Source: Liriodendron chinense
Lineage: Eukaryota > Streptophyta > Magnoliopsida > Magnoliales > Magnoliaceae
Direction of reading: 5' to 3'
Length of the DNA: 64,000 nt
Assembly: GCA_003013855.2 (NCBI GenBank)
Contig: ML058408.1
Location: forward strand, 2,046,001-2,110,000
A model generated the notes under the pieces. That model was not told where the DNA came from. It worked only from the letters and a program-made list of their open reading frames with translations, and did not search any database. The position numbers were made by a program, and so were the translations under genes. This document shows, one piece after another, positions 20,402 through 31,122 of this stretch; within the stretch, counting starts at the first letter, position 1; the number at the start of each line of letters is the position of its first letter.

Positions 20402-22514
20402 TGTTGAGCTCTTAATTGTGCATATTCTAACCCCAATTCATCACTCATTATGCAAGATTTTCATGATTTAAAGACTAATCAAATACATGTTTTGCAATTG
20501 TAGGAATGAGAGTGACTTGGTTCAATTGGTGACCAAAAGGGCACATTTAGAACCTTGGATGAAGACCCAAGGAGGGCTGAAGGAAGAAAGGAGGAAAGAA
20601 AGAAGCAAGGAAAGAAGAAAATAGAAGAAAGAAAGGAAGAAAACAAGAAGAAAAAGAGACCGACCGGTCTTGACCAGTCGGCCAAGGAAGCCCGACCGGT
20701 CTTGACCGGTTGGCCATGCTTGCTGGAGTAATGCCAAAGAAGGCCAGACCGGTCATGACCGGTCGGCCAGCCCTGTCCGACCGGTCGTGACCGGTCGGCC
20801 ATGCAAGTTTCAGACTCAAGATTGCATACAGCAGGCCATTCCCGTTTCTGACTTTTTGGACTATTTTTCTAAAGCCATCTTAATGATATTTGGAAATCCA
20901 ACACATTCATGTCGAAGAGGAGCTCGACGCCGAACTAACCCAAGTGGTTTCGTGTCGATCGGAGCTACGGATTGATCGTGGTGGCCAAAACAATACGAAC
21001 TGTCCAGAAAGTTTCAGATTTCGCTGTTCCACTCTGGGCCGGTCCAGGTGACTCATCATTGATGATATGAAGAATCTACTTTGGCCATCTTTTAGACCAC
21101 ATCCATATATGAAGAACCACAAAGTTTCAGATCAAAAGGATGTGTGGTTTGATCGTACCGGTTGAAGAAAGATGGACCATCCAGAAAGCTCCAACTGCAG
21201 CAGAGTTTATAAAAGCCCTAATTGTTCTAATTTTCGGACCACATTTTGGGATTGTTCTGGACAATCTAATCCATATATCATGTTGAGGAGGAAGTTTTCT
21301 ACCAATCTTCAAAATTTGGGATCAATCCGACATCTGTACACTCCGGAGCGTTGGAAGCAAGATGACTGGTTCTGAAGGTACCCGAAGTGAGCGATTTTGA
21401 GAGGCGGTCGGTGATGTGATTGGTGGGCCCATTCAGAGGATAATCTTGGAAATCTAAATCATCTATGTAGAATATCACATTACAAGGAAGCTACATATCA
21501 AATTTGAAGGCAATCCGACCATTGGTTAAGCCGTACGAAGCGAAACAAAATCTGTTAGGTTGCGGTACTCTTGCTGCACTATAAAAGGGGGTGCTCTCTT
21601 CTATTCCAGGAGAACCAAGGACGTGGGGAGCAAGGAGTTCAAGTCATAGGAGGCTTCCTAGCCTCCTCCAGCTAGTTTTTCTTCCTTTTCTTAGTTATAG
21701 TTTTATTTTTAATATGCTTTTCATTAGCTAATCTCTTAGCTAGAGCTAAGAGGTGAACCTTATAGTTTTCTTAGATTGTTTAATTCGTTTTATTGGTTTT
21801 AAGATTGGTTTTCATGATTATGAACTATGGTTTGAAGTTTATACAAGCTTTTGAGTAGTTTTTCTTAGTCTTATGATGACTCATGGATGTTTGGGAGAAT
21901 TACTTAATTGCTTAATTGGTTTGTGACGGTCTAGACCTGTATGATCCGAGGAATCGGAGTGCGCTCTAGTACTATGATCTTCATAAAGGAACTTCCTACC
22001 AAAGTTCTATTTTTCTGGTTTTCTGTAATATGTATGGATTGTGCATGTGATTTGAATCAAGTTCAAATCATGATCTAGCCTTGTCTTGTGACAGGACTTG
22101 AGGATGGTTATGATTGTGAACTGGACCTTTTGGAAAGGGGAATGACCTATGCAATTGAGCATGCTCAGCTCAGCCTACATTGAGTGAATCCTATGCATTG
22201 AACTTACATATGACAGATTGTTTGGTTTAACAGCTCTATCATCCAACTAGATAGATCTTAATATCGATTCTAGTTGAGAAAGTGAGAAAACCATAGCGAA
22301 TTATGCATCTAAGGAGAGCTATAAGTGGATCCTTGATGCTCTAGTTATCTTTCCATTATCAGATTTTCTATTTTATGTTAAAAATCAATTTCACAAACCT
22401 CTTTGATTCTAGTTATTAGGATAGTTTGAATTGTTTACTTCCTTCCCTGTGGATCGACCTCGATCTTACCGAGATTATTACTACATCGCAACCCTACACT
22501 TGGGGAAGCGAACA
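20402..22514 (+). repeat. A 3' LTR (2113 bp)
   Basis: Same start and end as the 5' LTR and nearly identical along its length. The main difference is one extra palindrome unit of about 32 bp at about 20670-20702, giving four GACCGGTC palindromes instead of three. TATA box 21580-21587; stem-loop arms 21733-21740 and 21745-21752. It is followed by TSD AGCGT (22515-22519) and the resumed X solo LTR. Confidence 0.93.
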
Positions 22515-23509
22515 AGCGTACTCCAATTTCTCGGATCATACAGGTCTAGACTAACATTCAACCATTAAGAACATAAGTAATTCTCCCAAACATCCATGAG
22601 TCATCATAAGACTAAGAAAAACTTACTTAGAACTTGTATAAACTTCAAACCATTGTTCATAATCATGAAATCCAACTTAAAAACGAACTAAAAATGAATT
22701 GAAACATCTTAGATCCACTACAAGCTTCACCTCTTAGCCCTAGCTAAGAGGTTTAGCTGCTCATGATCCAAGGAAACATGAAACAACTAGAAAAATCATA
22801 AAAACAGCAAAACAAACTAGGAGTTGTGGAACTCTGAAATTCACTTTCGCTGCCTCCCACCTTGCTCAAACTCTTCTTAGATACCTTAGGAATGATCCCT
22901 AGGTGTCCTTTTATAGTGGGAAGTCTCCGCAACGTCAGAATATTTCAGAATCTGCGTAAGCTTACGCAGTGCGCAGAGATTTTCGGCGCCAGAAACAGAA
23001 AGTCCGCAGCTTACGCATGGCCGACTGGTCGCACGACCGGTCGGACTAGTTGGCCGACCGGTCGGACTCGTTATTTGCACTGTCCAGGGAGCTTCTGGAG
23101 CTGTCAGACCTGTTGATCGACCGGTCACGATTGGTCAGACTGGGCTGGCCGATCGGTCACGATCGGTCGGACTGTCTTGGTCCTGCGTCCAGTGTTTGCA
23201 AGGGGTTGGCCGACCGGTCTTGACCGGTCTGGTTCCCTTGGTCAACCGGTCGGACGACCGGTTGTGGCCATTGCTTCTTCATTTCCTTCTTCTTTTCTTC
23301 TCTCTTTGCTTCCTTCTTCCTTCGGCCCACCTTGGGTCTTCATCCAAGGCTCTTAAAGGGATCTTTTTGGTGTCTCCTATTAGGTGAAGTCCACTCTCAT
23401 TCCTGCAATCACAACACATGCATTAAATTAGTCTTTAAATCATGAAAACCTTGCATAATGAGTGATGAATTGGGGCTAGAATATGCACAATTGAGAGCTC
23501 AACAGAGCG

Positions 23510-23870
23510 CTTTCATTGGATACCGGTTCCATGTTCAAGATGATGAAGTCTACGTGAAAGTAGAACTTTTCTATTTGGACTAGAACATCCTCAACTATAC
23601 ACCTCGGTACCTTGACAGATCAGTCCACCAATTATAATGTGATTGTGGTGGGTTTCAATTCCCCCAACCTAAGTTAAGTGTAAACCAAATAGGGTACAAG
23701 GTTAACGCTAGCACCTAGATCGAATAGTGCATGCTCAATCCTGAAATTCCCAATAACACATAGGATAGCAGGACTTCCAGGATCTTTATATTTTGGTTTA
23801 GTGAGCAATTGTATGATAATGCTTACTTGCTTAATGAGAAAATCTCTCTTGTGTGCATTCATTTTATGTT
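23510..23870 (-). pseudogene. Y protease, N-terminal half
   Basis: The minus-strand frame contains IEHALFDLGASVNLVPYLVY with the catalytic DLGAS, preceded by KYKDPGSPAILCVIGNF. The same block occurs in Z as KYKDPGSPTISCIIGDY. Stops interrupt the stretch toward X. It continues across X at 1558. Confidence 0.8.
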
Positions 23871-23976
23871 TAACCGTTCACAGATCCTTGATGTACTTGG
23901 CATATGACGGTATCTACTTGATTGCGTCCAATAGAGGAATATTTACTGTCACTTTTTGTAGAACATCCAGGACATC

Positions 23977-25422
23977 TTAATACTTCAATGGAGGTGTGAG
24001 ATTACGTAGACGTGAAGGAAATTGAACAATAGGCTCACATAAATCACTCACTTTCTCTTTCCTAGTCGGCTCTTGAGCAGGTATATGCTCACTATCACCC
24101 ACGGGAGTGGACTCATCATCCGATATCTCTACTGATTGTGAAATGTTTTTCTCAATTGTTTTCCCACTTCTGAGTGTAATAATTGACTTTGCTTGCTCTT
24201 GGTGAGGTTTACTAGAACTTGAGTCCCCCACATGATGCATATTTTTAATGTTAGACTGTGGTTGGGATGGAAGTGTACCCCTCTCCCTAGCATTTAGTTG
24301 GGTCTCAATTCTAGTCATGGTCAACTTGAGCTCTTGATTTCCATTTTTGAGCTCTTGAGTAGTTTGAAGGAGTGATTGGTTCATTTGGGCTTGAGACTGC
24401 ATGAATGTCGTCAATGCATCCTCCACAGGGGGCCTCTTTGGTGGGGGTACATATGGTGGTGCATTATTTTGAGGAAAAAAAAAGGTTTGGAGGTTCCTGT
24501 CGTGCAATGGGTGCATTCATTTATGACATGTTCCTCCAATTGAAATTAGGGTGATTCTGCCAATTAGGATTATACATATTTCCCAATGGTTGTGCAGGCA
24601 GCCTTTGGTAAGCGTTTACAGCATTTGCTTGACCATGATTCATCTCTTCAAATGCTAGCATTGTTGGACAATCCTTTGTTTCATGGTTCTGATCTCCACA
24701 AATATTACAAATGTTATTTTCGGGATTGGTCCGCACCATATTCATTCCTCTCCCTAGCTCCATGGCCTCTACCTTTCGTGTCAGATTGGCCAACTTTGCT
24801 TGCATGTCATTCTAAAGGTCAATGACATACATTCTCCCCTTTCTCCTTTTGGATAGGTCTAGATGTTTCTACCCTTTGGGGAGCACCCGATGATTGAGTG
24901 CTCTCTGCCAGTTTATCTAGAAAATCCCATACTTCATCGGGCTCTTGTTCCATAACTTACCCCCGCGCATCATCTCTATGACTGGCGGGTGTCGTAGTGA
25001 ACACGATCATAGAAGAATTTGCGTATCAGCCAGACTTCAAAGCCATGATGTGGGCATGCGAGCAGGAGTTCCTTGAAGTGCTCCCACACTTGGAAGAAGA
25101 TTTTATTCTCCTTTTGAGAGAACATCATGATATTCCGGCGCAGGGCATTAGTTTTATGCGCTGGAAAGAATTTCTTCATGAATTCTTGGCTCATGCTCTG
25201 CCAGGAGTCTGTTATGTGTGGTCTTAAGGAGTGGAGCCATGCCTTGGCTCTATCCTTTAAGGAAAATGGGAATATTTTTGGCTCTATCCTTTAAGGAAAA
25301 TGGGAATATTTTTGGCTCTATCCTTTAAGGAAAATGGGAATATTTTTATTCTTATATAATCGTCGTTATCATTCACAGTTTGCAAAGTGGCCACCACCTC
25401 TTCAAAGTCTTTGAGGTGGAGG
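23977..25422 (-). pseudogene. Y gag core, zinc knuckle and linker
   Basis: Broken frames encode a gag core (FPFSLKDRAKNIPIF, FMKKFFPAHKTNALRRNIMM, FFQVWEHFKELLLACPHHGF), a CCHC zinc knuckle CNICGDQNHETKDC (about 24680-24720), and a Gln-rich helical linker (LLQTTQELKNGNQELKLTMT) with ITLRSGKTI, all in the Z order. Several frameshifts and stops. A 34-bp tandem triplication at 25245-25346 destroys the frame in the gag core. Confidence 0.82.
25245..25346. repeat. 34-bp tandem triplication inside Y gag
   Basis: Three near-identical units starting TGGCTCTATCCTTTAAGG at 25245, 25279 and 25313. The homologous site in Z (about 33441-33480) has one copy, so this is a local expansion after Y died; 34 is not a multiple of three. 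Confidence 0.9.
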
Positions 25423-25427
25423 TATGG

Positions 25428-25736
25428 TGTTATAGATAAATTTGGCCTCCTAAGAGATGTGATCAAAGAATGATCAAGAGGAATCACGGTCGCATCCCAA
25501 AATACGAGTAGCTCGGCTCATGCTCGTCGAAAGGGGTCGCATCCCAAAATGCGAGCAGCTCGGCTCGTGCTCGTCGAAGGGGTCGCATCCCAAAATGCGA
25601 GTAGCTCGACTCGTGCTCGTTGAAAGGGGTCGCATCCCAAAATGCGAGCAGCTCGGCTCGTGCTCGTCGAAAGGGGTCGCATCCTAAAAATACGTGCACT
25701 CCTGATAAGAGCAGCCTCCTCATATGAGTAGCTCTC
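25428..25736 (+). repeat. T 5' LTR fragment
   Basis: First 309 bp of the LTR, with four full 47-bp units (GGTCGCATCCCAAAATGCGA...) plus a partial one at about 25488-25700. It stops at GTAGCTCTC, where the right LTR continues with GACATATGAAC; here the Z LTR begins instead. Confidence 0.9.
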
Positions 25737-27312
25737 TGTTCGCTTCTCCAAGTGTAGGGTTGCGATGTAGTAATAAACTCGGTAAGACCGAGGTCGATCC
25801 ACAGGGACTTATGTAGGATTTTACAAACACATTCAAAAGCGTCTATTAAAAGCTAATAATCAGATTTTGAATAGAATTGATGTGAATAACAGTTTTAAAC
25901 TAATTTGAATGTAGACACTTATAAAAAGGCACTAGAGGTTCAAGGATCCACTTGTAGCAATCCTTGATGTTCAATCCGCTGTGGTTTCTCATTCTCTCAA
26001 CTAGAATCGACATTAAGGTCTAGCTAGTCGGATGATAGAGCTGTTAAACCAAACAATCTGTAATATGTAAGTGCAATGCATAGAATTCACTCAATGTAGG
26101 CTGAGCTGAGCATGCTTAATTGCATAGGTCATTCCCCTTTCCAAGAGGTCTAGTTCACAATCATAACCATCCTCAAGTCCTGTCACAAGACAAGGCTAGA
26201 TCAGGATTTGAACTTAATTCAAATCACATGCACAGTCCATACATATTTCAGAAAATCAGAAAATTAGAACTTTGGTAGGAAGTCCCTTCATGAAGAACAT
26301 AGTACTAGAGCGCACTCTGATTCCTCGGATCATACAGGTCTAGACTGATGCAAACCAATTAAGAAATTAAGTAATTCTCCCAAACATCCATGAGTCATCA
26401 CAAGACTAAGAAAAACTACTCAAAAACTTGTATAAACTTCAAACCATAGTTCATAATCATTAATTCCACACTTAAAACCAGCTAGCTACGAATTGAAACA
26501 TCTTGGATCCACTACAAGCTTCACCTCTTAGCCCTAGCTAAGAGGTTTAGCTGCTCATGATCCAAGGAAACATGAAACAACTACAAAATTTCTAAAAACA
26601 GCAAAAACAAACTCCAAGGAGTTGTGGAACTCCAAAATTCACTTCCGCCGCCTCCAAGCTTGCTTCAACCCTTATTAGATACCCTAGGAACGATCCCTAG
26701 GTGTCCTTTTATAGTAGGAAGGCTCCACAACTTCAGAAAGATCGAGAATCTGCGTAAGAGTTACGCAGTGCGCAGAGAAAATCGGGCCAGGAATAGAAGT
26801 TCTGATTTTTCACTTTGGCCGACCGGTCTGGACCGGTCGGACTGGGCTAGCCGACCGATCACAACCGGTCTGGCCCTCTTCAGCAACACTCCAGCAAGCA
26901 TGGCCGACTGGTCAAGACCGGTCGGGCCTTTTCATCATTGATCCAGCAACTATGTTCGACCGGTCTTGACCGGTCGGACGTCTTTTAGCCTTTGTCCAGC
27001 ATGAGCAGCTGACCGGTCAAGACCGGTCTGGCTCCATTGGCCGACCGGTCGGTAGTCTTCCTGCTTCTTTATTTCTTCCTTTTCTTTCTTTCCTTGCTCC
27101 TTTCTTTCACTTTCTCTCTTCTTTTGTTCTTTGGTCCTCAAGTAATCTTCATCAGAATAGTCCCAAATGAGCCCTCTTTGTCTTCGATTAGGTGGAGTCC
27201 ACTCTCAATCCTGTAGTCACAAAACATGCATTAGATTCATCTATAAACCATGCAAACCTTGCACAATGAGTGATGAATTGGGGTTAGAATATGCACAATT
27301 AAGAGCTCAACA
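25737..27312 (-). repeat. Z 3' LTR (1576 bp)
   Basis: Complement of TGTTGAGCTC start at 27312 and end at 25737. Array of GACCGGTC palindromes about 26815-27045, inverted TGCGTAA motifs about 26753-26775, TATA box 26706-26713, stem-loop 26524-26545. The U3 end differs at many sites from 35734-35975. Confidence 0.92.
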
Positions 27313-28452
27313 CACCCCCCAACCAGCATTTTGCTAGTCCCAAGTAAAACATGCGTGAAACCAATTCCATTTTTCAAAAACTCAACTCCCTTTCAGAAAC
27401 CCTTCTTCTATACGTCCCAAGACATACAAGTGTAAGATTCAGAATTATTAGGCGACAGGGACTGAAACCGTAAGCTCTTAAAACATAATAAGCATTCATA
27501 TGAAATTCCCGCTGATTGGTTGATAAATAAAAGAACTTGAACAAATTCACCCTAGTGTGGCCAGTGAAAAATTCATCTCATGAGTTTCTAGGATTATCTT
27601 CTTCATAGATCAATCAGACTGTAGATCTCAAGGTATGTAGAGCCACATCAAGCCAATGACAGGAATTTGCCTTACCGTCCTTCCGACGACTTTCACACTA
27701 CGTCCCATTTCCGGCTTTGGTTACGGGTAGACCATCCCCCGGTTGGTAGTAGGTAGTCCTAATCGGAATTTTCCACCGTTTTTCCATCATTCCCAATTTC
27801 ATCCTTCCTTTTCCTTTTTCTTTTAATTTAGATAGGATTTTTAGAAATCCATATCCAGCATTGTTTTCCCATGGACAAGGATGGACAAAGTACCCCGGCC
27901 TGATTTCTCAATACCTTAATTCAAAGTCTAGTTAATCCATAAATCACATAGTCCCTTCAACCCATGAAAATCGTGTAATGTGGACTAGGTGTAAAAGTGT
28001 TCAGATTTTCTATCAATCACAAAAATAGGGGAATTCACATATAAAACCATTATGCTATGAGAGATTCCAGACATACAGCCCCATACACTTCATATCTCCT
28101 CCTCTTATGCTCATATCATCTGGAATGCATAGAACCGATGTTTTCTAAAAGAGTTTCGAATTTTTGAGAAATTGAAAATTTTCCACATAATAATTGCTTG
28201 AAATGTTGCAAAACGCTGGATTCATCCAAGTGATCCTACACCCCCAACCAAATCTTGCATTGTCCTCAATGTAAAAGATGTGCAATGAGCAAAACATGAG
28301 AGCAAATTGAAAAATAAAAGGGAGTGAGGAGTGATAGTACCTGAGAGAGTGAAAATTGGAATTCTTCCTCCTTCTAACAAACCTAAGCAAAAGTAAACCA
28401 AAGCAACAAAATCCTAATCCTAACTACTCTATACCTCCGTCAGACTAGGAGA
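27313..28452 (-). other. Z 3' untranslated region with terminal and internal polypurine tracts
   Basis: Terminal PPT (complement of CACCCCCCAACCAGC, 27313-27327), then non-coding sequence shared with A and W. An internal polypurine tract (complement of CACCCCCAACC, about 28240) lies next to the inverted repeat CATTGAGGACAATG (complement, about 28255). No ORF supported. Confidence 0.8.
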
Positions 28453-30258
28453 TCAATCATCCTGATACACAGGATCATTCAGGGGTATGGACATACCTTC
28501 TGAAGGAAATTTCTCAAAGAACGGCTTTAATCGCTGCCCATTTGCCTTAAAAATGTTGCCGTTCCTCGGATTCAATAACTCGACAGTCCCATATGGATAG
28601 ACAATTTGCACAATGTAGGGACCGGTCAATCGAGATCTCAATTTTCCCGGAAATAGATGTAAGCGAGAATTATACATGAGGACTTTTTGATTGATCGTGA
28701 ATGTCTTGCCAAGAATATTCTTATCATGGAATATCTTCGTCTTGTCCTTGTAAATTCTTGCATTCTCATAAGCTTCATTCCGGATTTCTGCAAGTTCATT
28801 CAATTGTAGTTTGCGTAACAAGCTTGCCTTGTCAGAATTGAAATTCATCTTCTTAATAGCTCAATATGCCCTATGTTCCAACTCCACAGGCAAGTGACAA
28901 GCCTTCCCATAGACAAGTCTATAGGGAGACATTCCAATATGGGTTTTGAAAGCAGTACAGTAAGCCCAAAGCGCATCGGTAAGTCGAAGTGACCAATCCT
29001 TGCGATCGGGATTCACCGTTTTCTCTAAAATGTGTTTAATCTCCCTATTGGATATCTCAGCTTGTCCACTAGTTTGTGGGTGATAGGGGGTGCTCACTTT
29101 GTGTGTTACGCCATGTTTCTTCATTAAGGTTTCAAAAGGGCGATTGCAAAAGTGAGATCCTCCATCACTTATGATGACTCGAGGCGGTCCAAACCGGGAA
29201 AGAATATTTTCTTTTAAAAATCGAATGACCATTTTATGGTCATTATTCCGGCAAGGGATGGCCTCGACCCATTTGGAAACATAATCGACGATAAGCAAGA
29301 TGTATAAGTTTCCAAAAGAAGATGGGAATGGGCCCATGAAATCGATGCCCCAACAATAAAAAATTTCGATTATTAAGATGGGATTGAGTGGCATCATATT
29401 TCTACGGGAGATTCCTCCTAATTTCTGACAAGCTTCACATTCTTTGCAAAACTCATGTGTATCTTTGAACATGGTGGGCCAGTAAAACCCACATTGCAGA
29501 ATTTTCGCTGTGGTCTTTTTAGCCGAAAAGTGGCCACCACATGCCTGAGAATGACAGAAGGAGATGATACTTTGTTGTTCCTCATCCGGCACACATCTCC
29601 TTATGATTTGATCGGGACAATACTTGAATAAGTATGGGTCGTCCCATAGGAATTTCCACACCTCCGTGAAGAATTTATCCTTATCTTGCTTTTTCCAATA
29701 TGTAGGAATTGTACCTGTAGCAAGATAGTTAGCAATGTCCGCATACCATGGCAATTGGGAAACAGCAAAAAGTTGTTCATCAGGGAACATGTCATTGATT
29801 GCCGTTGTTTCAGGGGAATCAGTGAAGACAAGTCGAGAGAGGTGGTCAGCTACTACATTCTCTACTCCTTTCTTATCACGTATTTCTATGTCGAATTCCT
29901 GGAGTAGAAGGATCCATCTTAACAACCGTGGTTTAGCATCCTTTTTAGAAAGAAGATACTTAAGCGCGGCATGGTCAGTGAATATAATGATCTTGGATCC
30001 AATCAAGTAGGACCTAAACTTGTCCAAGGCAAAAACTACGGCTAAAAGTTCCTTTTCAGTAGTGGTGTAGTTTGCTTGGGCTGAGTTTAGGGTTCTACTT
30101 GCATAGTAGATGACACATGGCTTTTTCTCTTTTCTTTGACCTAACACGGCCCCAATAGCATAGTCACTAGCATCGCACATAATCTCAAAAGGAATGCTCC
30201 AATTAGGTGGTTGCATTATGGGCGCACATGTCAACATACCTTTAAGGGTGGTAAAGGC
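28453..30258 (-). pseudogene. Z RNase H and integrase
   Basis: RNase H with CDASDYAIGAVLGQR, TEKELLAVVFALDKFRSYL and FTDHAALKYLL. Then integrase: HHCC zinc region (CHSQACGGHFSAKK to CEACQKLG), core with WGIDFMGPFPSSFGN, VIISDGGSHFCN and PYHPQTSGQAEISNREIK (DDE), and a C-terminal GPYIVQIVYPYGTVELLNP module ending at 28453. One in-frame TGA at 28858-28860, where W has Cys, cuts off the last 131 residues; another stop at 30259-30261 separates it from RT. The frame is the same as gag. Confidence 0.9.
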
Positions 30259-30261
30259 CTT

Positions 30262-31122
30262 CTAACATTCTTCATTCCAATCGAATGAATTTTCCTTTTG
30301 AAGTAGGTTACATAAAGGGCGAGAGAGTGAACTGAAGTCCTTTATGAACCTTCTGTAAAATCCTGCGTGTCCTAAAAAGGACCGTACATCTCGTATGCTT
30401 TTGGGTGGTGGAAGGTTAGAGATAAGATCAATTTTCGCTTTGTCCACCTCGATTCCATTTTGTGAAACGATGTGACCAAGTACAATTCCCTTTTGAACCA
30501 TGAAGTGACACTTCTCCCAATTGAGCACAAGGTTCTTCTCTTCACATCTTTTCAGCACAGACCTCAAGTGCTCAAGGCACTCATCAAAGCTACAACCAAA
30601 TACGGAAAAATCATCCATGAAGACTTCGAGAATGGTCCCCACCATGTCAGAAAAGATACTCAACATACAACGCTGAAAGGTGGCAGGGGCATTACATAGT
30701 CCAAACGGCATCCGTCGGTAGGCGAAAGTGCCGAATGGACATGTGAATGTAGTCTTTTCTTGGTCTTCACGGGCAATTTCTATTTGGTTGTACCCTGAAT
30801 AGCCATCAAGGAAGCAAAAGTGGGAATGACCCGCCAACCGTTCTAAAATTTGATCAACAAATGGTAGGGGGAAGTGGTCTTTCCTCGTGACAGTGTTTAG
30901 CTTCCTGTAGTCAATGCACATTCTCCAACCGGTAGTGACTCTAGTTGGCACGAGTTCATTATTGGCATTGGCTACGATGGTTATTCCAGATTTCTTAGGC
31001 ACCACTTGAGTTGGGCTCACCCATTGGCTATCGGATATTGGGTAAATAATACCCACATCCAATAGTTTTACCACTTCGGCCTTAACCACATCCTTCATGT
31101 TTGGATTTAGTCGTCTCTGTGG
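30262..31122 (-). pseudogene. Z reverse transcriptase
   Basis: RT domains in order: KAEVVKLLDVGIIYPISDSQ, RMCIDYRKLNTVTRKDHFPL, FCFLDGYSGYNQIEIA, FAYRRMPFGLCNAPATFQRC and FMDDFSVFG (catalytic DD, Phe in place of the usual Tyr), then the thumb/connection LGHIVSQNGIEVDKAKIDLI and SFLGHAGFYRRFI. Bounded by in-frame stops at 31123-31125 and 30259-30261, both where the relatives have sense codons. Confidence 0.92.

Larger units (their letters stand above)
2131..22514 (+). mobile_element. A: non-autonomous Athila-type retrotransposon, split by element B
   Basis: Plus-strand element with two LTRs (2131-4210 and 20402-22514), TSD AGCGT on both sides, a tRNA-Asp-type PBS and a polypurine tract. Subtracting nested B (5765-18940) leaves an internal region of only about 3 kb. 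That region holds one acidic ORF of unrecognised function and no reverse transcriptase or integrase. Its LTRs, PBS and 3' untranslated region closely resemble those of the coding-competent Z family, so the likely inference is mobilisation in trans by Z-like elements. The LTRs are very similar to each other but differ by one palindrome unit. Confidence 0.9.
1559..23504 (-). repeat. X: solo LTR (1559-2130 plus 22515-23504), split by element A
   Basis: A minus-strand LTR of about 1.56 kb runs from TGTTGAGCTC (complement ending at 23504) to GCGAACA (complement starting at 1559). TSD GAGCG flanks it at 1554-1558 and 23505-23509, and no internal region belongs to it, so it is a solo LTR left by LTR-LTR recombination. 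Element A inserted at its AGCGT (duplicated at 2126-2130 and 22515-22519). Features: purine/pyrimidine tract about 23270-23340, GACCGGTC array about 23020-23270, 18-bp palindrome CTGCGTAAGCTTACGCAG near 22951, TATA box at 22908-22915, stem-loop at 22730-22751. Confidence 0.93.
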
